Part shown: in pieces, positions 7,327 through 14,644 of the stretch
How the letters are laid out: every line of letters starts with the position of its first letter
Numbering within the stretch: position 1 is the first letter of the stretch
Assembly (NCBI GenBank): GCA_023427945.1
Contig: JAEYZR010000051.1
Location: 1-17,631, forward strand
Source: Pseudomonadota bacterium
Lineage (GTDB): Bacteria > Pseudomonadota > Gammaproteobacteria > Burkholderiales > Burkholderiaceae_B
Direction of reading: 5' to 3'
Length of the DNA stretch: 17,631 nt
The notes under the pieces: model-generated
The model's database searches: none
What the model was told of the DNA's origin: nothing
The model's input: the letters and a program-made list of their open reading frames with translations, nothing else
Program-made: the position numbers and the translations under genes

Positions 7327-7368
7327 ATTATCGTTGATAAGCACAGCGCTCGCCTAGGCGAACCTGTG
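7327..7368 (-). promoter_or_regulatory. Candidate ssb promoter with a nested dyad over the -35 region
   Basis: The minus strand has GATAAT (5 of 6 to the -10 consensus) at 7332-7327, giving a start about 15 nt before the ssb ATG. A perfect 12-bp palindrome, TCGCCTAGGCGA, lies at 7350-7361, where the -35 element should be. Outside it are CACAG at 7342-7346 and CTGTG at 7364-7368, a second pair off-centre by one base. The -35 hexamer itself is poor, which would fit activator-dependent or tightly controlled expression. This is not a LexA-type CTGT-N8-ACAG site. Confidence 0.4.
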
Positions 7369-7370
7369 TC

Positions 7371-7411
7371 AAAAAGAGCCCCGAAGCGTCAACCGCTTCA
7401 AGGCAGGGGCT
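7371..7411 (-). terminator. Intrinsic terminator overlapping the 3' end of the MFS gene
   Basis: On the minus strand an outer stem AGCCCC/GGGGCT encloses an inner stem GAAGCG/CGCTTC with a GTTGA loop, followed by CTTTTT. It starts within the last codons of the MFS gene. It should separate that gene from ssb. Confidence 0.68.
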
Positions 7412-8579
7412 TCATTGCCCAGGTTGCCACAAGCCAGCACAGCGTCAACCCGGCAGTGACCATAAAGACAAGATCCGGCCCGCCATGCGTGAGCAGCCAG
7501 CCACCCAGCGCGCCCCCGGCGAATAAACCGGCGGCCTGGGCCGTATTGTAGAAACCCAGTGCCAGACCGCGATAGGCCTGGGGCGCCACCCGCGAAACCA
7601 GCGAGGGTTGCAACGCCTCGAGCACGTTGAACATGACAAAAAACAGGGTCAGGCCGATGGCCAGCGGGTACAGGCCGTGGCGCAGCCACACCATGGCGAG
7701 CAGCACCAGGGCCAGAAGCGCCACACAGGCGCGCAACGCACCGCGGTGGGCACGCTGGCGTTCCGCCACAAAAACCACCGGCACCATCAGCACGAAAGAC
7801 ACCAGGATCACCGGCAAATAGATGCGCCACAGATCGCTGGGCGCCAATCCGCCGAGTTGGGCCAGCAACCCCGGGATCACGATGAACAAGGCGACCTGGG
7901 TGAGGTGCAGGACGAAGACACCCAGGTTCAGGCGCAGGAGGTCGCGGTGGCGCAGCACCTCGCGGGCGCTGGCGTTCATGCTGCGTGCGTCGGTGCGTGG
8001 GGCGAGCGGCACGACATAGCGCGCCACGACCAGACAGACCATGCCCAGCACGGCAATCACCCAGAACAGGCCCGAAAGCCCCCACCAGCCCACCAGGACG
8101 GGCGAGAGCACCAGCGAAAGCGCAAAAGACAGCCCGATGGAGGCACCCACCATCGCCATGGCACGGGTGCGCACTTCGTCGCGCGTTGCATCGGCCAGCC
8201 AGGCGGTCACGGCGGCCGAAATGGCGCCCGCACCCTGAATGGCGCGGCCGATCGTCACCCAGAAGATGTCGTCGGACAAGGCACAGACCACGCTGCCGGC
8301 GACGAACAGCACCAGGCCGAACAGCACCACCGGCCGGCGGCCCCAGCGATCGGAAGCCAGACCGAAGGGAATCTGCATGAAGGCCTGAGTGAGCCCGTAT
8401 ATGCCCAGCGCCAGGCCCACACGCGCCGGACTCTCGCCACCGGCCAGGCCCTTGGCGGCGACGGCGAACACGGGCAGCAGCAGGAACAGCCCCAGCATGC
8501 GGCACGCGAACAGTCCGGCCAGAGCGACGCTGGCGCGGCGCTCTGTGGCGTTGAGCTTCAGTTTGGTGTCAACCGACAT
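7398..8579 (-). CDS. Major facilitator superfamily transporter, substrate unknown
   Basis: Predicted inner-membrane proton-coupled transporter of 393 residues with about 12 hydrophobic helices, the usual size for a drug/proton antiporter-like MFS protein. After a short hydrophilic start (MSVDTKLKLNATERRA) comes the first helix (ALAGLFACRMLGLFLLLPVF). The MFS loop 2-3 signature GLASDRWGRRPVVLFG follows, then GRAIQGAGAISAA in helix 4. The middle is a basic loop (PLAPRTDARSMNASAREVLRHRDLL), and the second half ends in LTLCWLVATWAMKPLP. No clear Shine-Dalgarno site precedes the ATG. It lies divergent from uvrA and upstream of ssb but is cut off from ssb by a terminator. Substrate cannot be told from sequence alone. 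Confidence 0.9.
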   Translation of the reverse strand: MSVDTKLKLNATERRASVALAGLFACRMLGLFLLLPVFAVAAKGLAGGESPARVGLALGIYGLTQAFMQIPFGLASDRWGRRPVVLFGLVLFVAGSVVCALSDDIFWVTIGRAIQGAGAISAAVTAWLADATRDEVRTRAMAMVGASIGLSFALSLVLSPVLVGWWGLSGLFWVIAVLGMVCLVVARYVVPLAPRTDARSMNASAREVLRHRDLLRLNLGVFVLHLTQVALFIVIPGLLAQLGGLAPSDLWRIYLPVILVSFVLMVPVVFVAERQRAHRGALRACVALLALVLLAMVWLRHGLYPLAIGLTLFFVMFNVLEALQPSLVSRVAPQAYRGLALGFYNTAQAAGLFAGGALGGWLLTHGGPDLVFMVTAGLTLCWLVATWAMKPLP

Positions 8580-8662
8580 GCAGATTAAAAGGGACAGTTC
8601 AAAGGATGAGCGCCTGAGGAGCGGGATGGACGATGGTCAAAGCCGAATGGTGTGCGGCGCGC

Positions 8663-8668
8663 TATAGT
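8663..8668 (+). promoter_or_regulatory. Possible -10 element for uvrA
   Basis: TATAGT matches the -10 consensus at 5 of 6 positions, 32 nt before the uvrA ATG. No good -35 hexamer lies 16-18 nt upstream. I could not find a LexA-type CTGT-N8-ACAG box in the 121-bp gap between the MFS gene and uvrA. Confidence 0.25.
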
Positions 8669-8700
8669 AACAAGTTGGCCTTTGGATTTGCTTAAAGACG

Positions 8701-11550
8701 ATGGACGCGATTCGCATCAGGGGTGCCCGCACCCACAATCTCAAAAACGTATCGCTCGAACTGCCGCGTCACAAGCTCGTGGTGGTGACGGGATTGTCCG
8801 GATCGGGCAAGTTCTCGCTCGCGTTCGATACCTTGTATGCCGAAGGCCAGAGGCGCTATGTCGAGAGCCTGTCGGCCTACGCCCGGCAGTTTCTGCAATT
8901 GATGGACAAACCCGACGTCGATCTCATCGAGGGGCTGTCGCCCGCGATTGCGATCGAGCAGAAATCGGCCGGCCACAACCCGCGTTCCACCGTCGGCACC
9001 ATCACCGAGATTCACGACTATCTGCGTCTGCTGTATGCGCGGGTGGGCACACCCTATTGCCCGGAGCACGCTTTGCCCCTGCAGGCCCAAAGCGTCAGCC
9101 AGATGGTCGATGCCGTGATGGCCTGGCCGGAAGGCACCCGCCTGGCGATTCTCTCGCCGCTTGCGCGTGGCAAGAAAGGCACGTTCGAGGATGAGCGCGC
9201 CAGTCTGCAGGCTCAGGGCTATATCCGTCTGCGCGTGGACGGCGCGATGGTGGAGATCGACACACTCGAACCGCTGGTGAAACAGGAGAAGCACGACATC
9301 GACGTGGTGCTGGACCGCCTGCGCATCAAACCGGAAAGCAAGCAGCGGCTGGCCGAGAGCTTCGAGACGGCCGTCACGCTGTCGGGTGGGCGCGTCATTG
9401 CCCTGGACATGGACAGCGGCACGGAAACCACGTTCTCCAGCCGCTATGCCTGCCCGGTATGCGGCCATAGCCTGCCGGAACTCGAGCCCCGGCTGTTCAG
9501 TTTCAACAACCCGATGGGTGCCTGCTCGACGTGCGACGGCATCGGCCACGTGGATTTTTTCGATCCGCGCCGTGTCGTGGCCTTTCCCGAACTGAGCCTG
9601 GCCTCGGGAGCGATCCGGGGCTGGGATCGCCGCAACGCGTTCACCTACAGCCTGCTCAACAGTCTGGCCGCACACTACGAATTCGATATCGAAGCACCGT
9701 ACGAATCCCTGTCCGAGGAAGTCCGCCAGCGCGTGCTGTACGGTTCGGGCGAAGACCAGATCGCCTTTCTCTACCTGAACGACAAAGGCAAGAGTACGGT
9801 CAAGAAGCATCCGTTCGAAGGCATCATTCCCAACCTCGAACGGCGCTGGCGCGAAACCGATTCGTCCACGGTGCGCGAGGAGCTGGGCAAATATCGCAGC
9901 ACCCAGACCTGTCCGGATTGCCGCGGATCGCGCCTGTGCCAGGATGCCCGCCACGTGTTGATCGGCAACGAAGCACGTGGAGAGGGTGAGCGCACCGGAC
10001 AGGCTATTTTCGAAGTCGAAGCCATGCCGTTGTCGGCATGTCTGGCGTGGTTCCAGGCGCTGGCGCTGACCGGCTCCAAGCAGGAAATCGCCGAGCGCAT
10101 CGTGCGCGAGATCGAAGCGCGCCTGAGCTTTCTGAACAACGTCGGCCTGAACTATCTTTCCCTGGACCGCAGCGCCGACACGATCTCCGGCGGCGAAGCG
10201 CAGCGCATCCGGCTGGCCAGCCAGATTGGCTCGGGCCTGACTGGCGTGATGTACGTGCTGGATGAGCCGTCCATTGGCCTGCACCAGCGCGACAACGACA
10301 GGCTCATCGGCACGTTGCAGCACCTGCGTGACCTGGGCAACAGCGTGATCGTGGTGGAGCACGACGAAGACATGATCCGCACGGCCGACTGGGTCGTGGA
10401 CATGGGCCCCGGCGCCGGCGAACATGGCGGCCAGGTGGTCTCGCAGGGCACGCCGGCGCAAATCGAAGCCGATCCCAACTCGGTGACCGGACAATACCTG
10501 AGCGGAGCGCGCAGCATCCCCACGCCCGCACGCCGTGCCGTGAACGACGAGCTGAACTGGCTGACGCTGAAAGGCGCACGCGGCAATAACCTGAAGTCGG
10601 TCGATCTGCGCCTGCCCGCTGGCCGCCTGATCTGCATTTCAGGCGTGTCGGGCTCGGGCAAGTCCACGCTCATCAACGACACGCTCACCGTTGCCATCGC
10701 GCACGAACTTCACCATGCCCAGGCCGAACCCGCGCCATTCGATGGCCTGGAAGGCCTGCAGCACTTCGACAAGATCATCAGCGTCGACCAAAGCGCGATC
10801 GGCCGCACCCCCCGCAGCAACCCTGCCACCTATACGGGCCTGTTCACCGGTATCCGGGAATTGTTCGCCGGTGTGCCCGAAGCCAGAACCCGGGGCTATG
10901 AAGCCGGGCGCTTCAGCTTCAACGTCAAGGGTGGCCGCTGCGAAGCCTGCCAGGGCGATGGCGTGGTCAAGGTGGAGATGCACTTCCTGCCCGACATGTA
11001 CGTGCCGTGCGATGTGTGTCACGGCAAACGCTACAACCGCGAAACGCTGGAAATTCGCTATCGCGGTCGCAACATCAGCGAAGTGCTGGACCTGACGGTG
11101 GCCCAGGCGCTGGAGTACTTCGATTCGGTGCCCACGATTTCGCGCAAGCTGCACACGCTGATGGATGTCGGACTGTCCTATCTGCGCCTGGGGCAAAGTG
11201 CCACGACGCTCTCGGGCGGTGAAGCGCAGCGCGTGAAGCTTTCGCTGGAGCTCTCCAAACGCAGCACCGGGCGCACGCTCTACATCCTGGACGAACCCAC
11301 TACCGGCCTGCATTTCCGCGATATCGAGCTGCTGCTCTCGGTGCTCAACCAGTTGGTCGAGGCCGGCAACACGGTGGTCATCATCGAACACAACCTGGAC
11401 GTCATCAAGACCGCCGACTGGGTGGTGGACATGGGGCCAGAGGGCGGCGATGGCGGTGGCCGCATCGTGGCCCAGGGCACACCCGAAGATATCGCTGCCA
11501 CCGAGGGCAGCCACACCGGCACGTATCTGGGAAGGGTGCTCAAACGCTGA
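8701..11550 (+). CDS. uvrA: Excinuclease ABC subunit A (UvrA) with a variant first Walker A motif
   Basis: DNA-damage-recognition ATPase of nucleotide excision repair; it forms UvrA2 and loads UvrB. The 949 residues match the normal length (about 940). The first ATPase half has Walker A GLSGSGKF with Lys37 and Phe38, where the family has Ser. The first zinc motif is Cys251/Cys254 and Cys275/Cys278, the signature is ISGGEAQRIRLA and Walker B is YVLDEPSIGLH. The second half has an intact Walker A (GVSGSGKST, Lys654), zinc cysteines 747, 750, 770 and 773, signature LSGGEAQRVKLS and Walker B LYILDEPTTGLH. IEQKSAGHNPRSTVGT corresponds to the conserved UvrB-binding/insertion region. Only weak AAAG precedes the ATG. 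Apart from Phe38 every motif checked is intact, so this is not an obvious decaying gene. Confidence 0.96.
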   Translation: MDAIRIRGARTHNLKNVSLELPRHKLVVVTGLSGSGKFSLAFDTLYAEGQRRYVESLSAYARQFLQLMDKPDVDLIEGLSPAIAIEQKSAGHNPRSTVGTITEIHDYLRLLYARVGTPYCPEHALPLQAQSVSQMVDAVMAWPEGTRLAILSPLARGKKGTFEDERASLQAQGYIRLRVDGAMVEIDTLEPLVKQEKHDIDVVLDRLRIKPESKQRLAESFETAVTLSGGRVIALDMDSGTETTFSSRYACPVCGHSLPELEPRLFSFNNPMGACSTCDGIGHVDFFDPRRVVAFPELSLASGAIRGWDRRNAFTYSLLNSLAAHYEFDIEAPYESLSEEVRQRVLYGSGEDQIAFLYLNDKGKSTVKKHPFEGIIPNLERRWRETDSSTVREELGKYRSTQTCPDCRGSRLCQDARHVLIGNEARGEGERTGQAIFEVEAMPLSACLAWFQALALTGSKQEIAERIVREIEARLSFLNNVGLNYLSLDRSADTISGGEAQRIRLASQIGSGLTGVMYVLDEPSIGLHQRDNDRLIGTLQHLRDLGNSVIVVEHDEDMIRTADWVVDMGPGAGEHGGQVVSQGTPAQIEADPNSVTGQYLSGARSIPTPARRAVNDELNWLTLKGARGNNLKSVDLRLPAGRLICISGVSGSGKSTLINDTLTVAIAHELHHAQAEPAPFDGLEGLQHFDKIISVDQSAIGRTPRSNPATYTGLFTGIRELFAGVPEARTRGYEAGRFSFNVKGGRCEACQGDGVVKVEMHFLPDMYVPCDVCHGKRYNRETLEIRYRGRNISEVLDLTVAQALEYFDSVPTISRKLHTLMDVGLSYLRLGQSATTLSGGEAQRVKLSLELSKRSTGRTLYILDEPTTGLHFRDIELLLSVLNQLVEAGNTVVIIEHNLDVIKTADWVVDMGPEGGDGGGRIVAQGTPEDIAATEGSHTGTYLGRVLKR

Positions 11551-11560
11551 AGGCGTTCGC

Positions 11561-11588
11561 GGCGCGTTGGCGCCAGACATGTCTGGCG
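11561..11588. terminator. Overlapping alternative hairpins between uvrA and dgt
   Basis: GGCGC-GTTG-GCGCC at 11561-11574 and the perfect palindrome CGCCAGACATGTCTGGCG at 11571-11588 share four bases, so only one stem can form fully at a time. They lie between two convergent genes, 10-38 nt after the uvrA stop codon. Neither is followed by a T-run on either strand, so termination is plausible but not established. Confidence 0.35.
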
Positions 11589-11617
11589 GCCTGGTGGATC
11601 CGGCCAGCGCCTGCGGG

Positions 11618-12772
11618 TCAGGCCAGTTGTGCCATGTCGAACAGCCGTTGATGCTCGCGGATCGCATAGCGGTCGGTCATGCCGGCAATGTAGTCGGCAA
11701 TGGCGCGCGCCTGCTCGACATCGCCATCGCGCAGGTTCTCGGGAGGCAGCAGGCGGGGGGTCTGCAAAAAAGTGGTGAACAGTTCACGCACGATGCGCCG
11801 GGCCTTGGTCGTCATGCGCATCACCCGATAATGCCGATACAGATTGTCGAACAGGAACTTCTTCAGCGCATCGGCCTGCGCACGCACGGGATCGGAGAAA
11901 CCGATCAGGGCAGGCGCTGCGCGCACGGCGTCGGGTGAATCGGGCGCATGCAGCGCAATGCGTTCACGGCTGGTGACCGTCAGATCGATCACCAGCGTAT
12001 TGATCATCCGGCGAATGGTCTCGGCCACGGCACGACGACCCGCCAGACCGGGATAGGTCGCCTGCACCGCGTGGTAATGGCGGGCAAACAGTTCGACTTC
12101 CTGCATTTGTGCCAGCGTGATCAACCCCGAACGCAGACCATCGTCGATATCGTGATTGTTGTAGGCGATCTCGTCGGCCAGATTGGCCAACTGGGCTTCC
12201 AGCGAAGGCTGCTTGCGGGTGAGGAAGCGCTCGCCCACATCACCCAGTTCGCGCGCGTGCTTGACCGAGCAGTGCTTGAGGATGCCCTCGCGTGTCTCGA
12301 AGCACAGATTCAGCCCGTCGAATGCCGCGTAGCGTTCTTCGAGCGTATCCACCACGCGCAGGCTTTGCAGATTGTGTTCGAACCCGCCTGTTTGCGGCGC
12401 ATGCTCGCGCATGCAGGCGTTCAGTTCGTCCTGCCCGGCGTGACCGAAGGGCGTATGCCCCAGGTCGTGCGCCAGCGAGATGGCTTCAGTCAGGTCTTCG
12501 TTCAACCCCAGGTTGCGGGCAATCGTGCGGGCGATCTGGGCCACTTCCAGGCTGTGTGTCAGACGCGTGCGAAACAGGTCGCCTTCATGATTGATGAACA
12601 CCTGGGTCTTGTACTCCAGCCGCCGGAAAGCGCCGGAGTGAATGATGCGGTCCCTGTCGCGCTGGAATTCGCTGCGACCCTGGGGCGCGGCTTCGGCGTG
12701 CCTGCGTCCACGGGTCGCCGACGGGCACGACGCATAGGGAGCGAGACCTGCAACGACAGCCGCTGTACTCAT
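11618..12772 (-). CDS. dgt: Deoxyguanosinetriphosphate triphosphohydrolase-like HD protein
   Basis: Metal-dependent HD-domain enzyme that splits dNTPs (classically dGTP) into nucleoside and tripolyphosphate, adjusting nucleotide pools. It has 384 residues, the length of the type 2 dGTPase-like group rather than the 505-residue E. coli Dgt. Conserved blocks are GRSEFQRDRDRIIHSGAFRR, TRLTHSLEVAQIARTIAR (metal His), LAHDLGHTPFGHAGQDEL (HD pair) and LADEIAYNNHDIDDG (distal Asp). The start is the ATG at 12772, which overlaps the aroB stop codon as ATGA. An open frame continues further upstream, but that part reads as aroB in another frame and looks unrelated. The preferred substrate of such enzymes varies, so dGTP specificity is assumed from the family. 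Confidence 0.93.
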   Translation of the reverse strand: MSTAAVVAGLAPYASCPSATRGRRHAEAAPQGRSEFQRDRDRIIHSGAFRRLEYKTQVFINHEGDLFRTRLTHSLEVAQIARTIARNLGLNEDLTEAISLAHDLGHTPFGHAGQDELNACMREHAPQTGGFEHNLQSLRVVDTLEERYAAFDGLNLCFETREGILKHCSVKHARELGDVGERFLTRKQPSLEAQLANLADEIAYNNHDIDDGLRSGLITLAQMQEVELFARHYHAVQATYPGLAGRRAVAETIRRMINTLVIDLTVTSRERIALHAPDSPDAVRAAPALIGFSDPVRAQADALKKFLFDNLYRHYRVMRMTTKARRIVRELFTTFLQTPRLLPPENLRDGDVEQARAIADYIAGMTDRYAIREHQRLFDMAQLA

Positions 12773-13902
12773 AGGGCGCCCTGTTCCAGTGGCGCCTGGG
12801 CGCCTGTCTGAGCGCTGTTCTCGGCGCCCTCCACGGTGCGTGCAAGCACACGTGCAAGCGCGTCGTGAGGCACACTGCGAACATGGGCCTGCCCCAGCGT
12901 CGGCATGAGGACGAATTTCAGTTCGCCGCCTTCGGTTTTCTTGTCCACCTGCATGTAGGCCACCCACTGCTCCAGCCCCAGGTCCGGTGCCACGACCGGG
13001 CAACCGATCGCCGCCACCAGCGCACGCACCCGCGCCACATCGGCCTGGGCGAAACCGCCCACCTCGGCAGACAGTTCAGCGGCCTGCACCATGCCGCAAC
13101 CCACGGCTTCGCCATGCAGCCAGGCGCCATAGCCCATGCCGGATTCGATCGCGTGCCCGAACGTATGACCAAGATTCAGAATGGCGCGCAGGCCCAGGTC
13201 GCGCTCGTCTTCGCTGACGACCTGCGCCTTCAGCTGGCAGGAACGGGCGATGGCATGCGCCAGGGCTTGCGGGTCCAGCGCACGCAACGCGGACACTTCA
13301 CGCTCACACCAGGCCCAGAATTCGGCATCCAGGATCAAGCCGTACTTGATCACTTCGGCCAGGCCGGCCGACACTTCGCGCGCCGGCAGCGTGGCCAGCA
13401 CGTCGGTATCGATTTCCACCGAGATGGGCTGATGGAACGCACCTATCATGTTCTTGCCCAGCGGATGATTGATGGCCGTCTTGCCACCTACCGAGGAATC
13501 CACCTGCGAGAGCAAGGTGGTGGGCACCTGAACGAATCGCACGCCCCGCATGTAGACCGCCGCAGCAAAGCCGGTCATGTCGCCGATCACGCCACCGCCA
13601 AGCGCCACCAGTACCGCACGCCTGTCGAGCCGGTGCGTGAGCAGCGCATCGAATATCAGGTTGAGGGTGTCGCTGTTCTTTTGCGCCTCGCCATCGGGCA
13701 ACTCGACACGGATCACCCGCTTGCCGGTTGCCGCCAGCGCACGCTCGACCCGCTCGCCATAAAGGGCGGCAACGGTCGGATTGGTCACGATCGCAATCGT
13801 GGTGGCATCGGCCGGAATGGATTCTGCCAGGGCATCCAGGCGGCCCGGTCCAATGCGGATGGGATAGCGCCCACCCGGGGTATCGACTTCAACGACGGTC
13901 AT
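12769..13902 (-). CDS. aroB: 3-dehydroquinate synthase AroB
   Basis: Cytoplasmic NAD- and zinc-dependent enzyme converting DAHP to 3-dehydroquinate, the second step of the shikimate pathway to aromatic amino acids. It has 377 residues, slightly long for the family because of an alanine/glutamine-rich tail (AENSAQTGAQAPLEQGAL). Visible motifs are LPDGEAQKNSDTLN, the NAD-binding ALGGGVIGDMTGFAAA, VPTTLLSQVDSSVGGKTAIN, and the metal and substrate sites in LAEVIKYG, ILNLGHTFGHAIE and WLHGEAV. The start ATG overlaps the aroK stop codon by ATGA, and its own stop overlaps the dgt start in the same way. This supports translational coupling across the operon. Confidence 0.97.
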   Translation of the reverse strand: MTVVEVDTPGGRYPIRIGPGRLDALAESIPADATTIAIVTNPTVAALYGERVERALAATGKRVIRVELPDGEAQKNSDTLNLIFDALLTHRLDRRAVLVALGGGVIGDMTGFAAAVYMRGVRFVQVPTTLLSQVDSSVGGKTAINHPLGKNMIGAFHQPISVEIDTDVLATLPAREVSAGLAEVIKYGLILDAEFWAWCEREVSALRALDPQALAHAIARSCQLKAQVVSEDERDLGLRAILNLGHTFGHAIESGMGYGAWLHGEAVGCGMVQAAELSAEVGGFAQADVARVRALVAAIGCPVVAPDLGLEQWVAYMQVDKKTEGGELKFVLMPTLGQAHVRSVPHDALARVLARTVEGAENSAQTGAQAPLEQGAL

Positions 13903-14531
13903 GAGGTTTTCTCGAATGCAATCAATTGGGGAAGGAGGGACTTGACCAAGGTGGAGACCGGCATGCAGCCGGTTTCGATGATCAGATGGGCGACTTCGCG
14001 ATACAGCGGATCGCGAAACTCGAGCAGTGTTCGGATGGTTCCACGCGGATCGGCCGTGGCCAGCAAGGGGCGACTGCGGTCACGGCAGGTGCGTCGGTAG
14101 AGCTCATCGGCATCGGCCGACAGGTAGATGACCACACCGCGCTCGCGCAGCAGTTGCCGGTTGCCCTCGGCCAGAATCGCGCCCCCGCCGGTGGCCAGGA
14201 CAATACCGCGCCGCTGGGTACATTCGTCCAGCGCCGTGGATTCACGCCGGCGAAAGCCGGGCTCGCCTTCGATCTCGAAAATGACGGGTACGCGCACGCC
14301 GCAGCGGGCTTCGAGTTCGTGATCGAGGTCCACGAAAGGACGGCCGAGTGCACGGGCCAGACTGCGGCCGATCGTGGTTTTTCCCGCGCCCATCATGCCG
14401 ACCAGAAAAAGCGGAATATCATGCGGCAACGGGGCGTGTGCGACAGGCGTGCCCATGCAGGACACGTCACCGTCACCATCGCTTACAGACGGGAGCGGAA
14501 GTTCAGACGAGGCGGGATTGGTCGCGTTCAT
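13899..14531 (-). CDS. aroK: Shikimate kinase AroK
   Basis: Cytoplasmic P-loop kinase that phosphorylates shikimate at the 3-hydroxyl. It has 210 residues: a poorly conserved N-terminal extension of about 35, then LFLVGMMGAGKTTIGRSLA with the Walker A motif. It also has FVDLDHELEARCG, with the DxD-type metal site, GEPGFRRRES for shikimate contact, LATGGGAI, and the lid region RDRSRPLLA. I chose the ATG at 14531 (MNATNPASS); the frame opens further upstream to 14573, and a third ATG at 14456 would drop the extension. None has a Shine-Dalgarno site. An extended -10 element lies 6 nt before 14531. First gene of the aroK-aroB-dgt unit; its stop overlaps the aroB start. Confidence 0.95.
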   Translation of the reverse strand: MNATNPASSELPLPSVSDGDGDVSCMGTPVAHAPLPHDIPLFLVGMMGAGKTTIGRSLARALGRPFVDLDHELEARCGVRVPVIFEIEGEPGFRRRESTALDECTQRRGIVLATGGGAILAEGNRQLLRERGVVIYLSADADELYRRTCRDRSRPLLATADPRGTIRTLLEFRDPLYREVAHLIIETGCMPVSTLVKSLLPQLIAFEKTS

Positions 14532-14537
14532 AATCGT

Positions 14538-14546
14538 ATTATCACA
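14538..14546 (-). promoter_or_regulatory. Extended -10 promoter element directly before aroK
   Basis: The minus strand reads TGTGATAAT: a TG extension plus GATAAT (5 of 6 to the -10 consensus). The element ends 6 nt before the aroK ATG, so transcription would begin at or next to the start codon and leave little or no leader. No strong -35 hexamer is present, as is common for extended -10 promoters. Confidence 0.45.
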
Positions 14547-14631
14547 CCGTGCGCAGTTGCCTGCGCGCGACACTGGGGCTGTGCATCACGCATTCCGCCT
14601 GAAACATCCGGTCCAGAGCCTGAGTTACCCG

Positions 14632-14637
14632 TAAAAT
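14632..14637 (+). promoter_or_regulatory. Possible -10 element directly before mrcA
   Basis: TAAAAT matches the -10 consensus at 5 of 6 positions and ends 7 nt before the mrcA ATG. No convincing -35 hexamer or Shine-Dalgarno site is present. If used, the mrcA message would also be nearly leaderless. Confidence 0.3.
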
Positions 14638-14644
14638 CGCCCCG

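Noticed and set aside
7306..7344. A 13-codon N-terminal extension of ssb
   Set aside because: A good ribosome-binding site and the conserved MASVNKV start favour 7305; the extension would also cross the predicted -10 element.
8580..8700. SOS (LexA) box upstream of uvrA
   Set aside because: I looked for CTGT-N8-ACAG on both strands and found only isolated half-like matches.
8692..10494. A 600-codon open frame antisense to uvrA
   Set aside because: It mirrors the conserved uvrA frame in GC-rich DNA. Its protein has low complexity and no recognisable domain, while the opposite strand shows every UvrA motif.
12773..13003. A 77-codon N-terminal extension of dgt
   Set aside because: It is arginine/cysteine-rich, overlaps aroB in another frame, and the conserved dgt protein fits an ATG coupled to the aroB stop codon.
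12865..14100. A 411-codon open frame antisense to aroB and aroK
   Set aside because: Both underlying genes are clearly real and the antisense product shows no family features. It is best explained as a GC-driven shadow frame.
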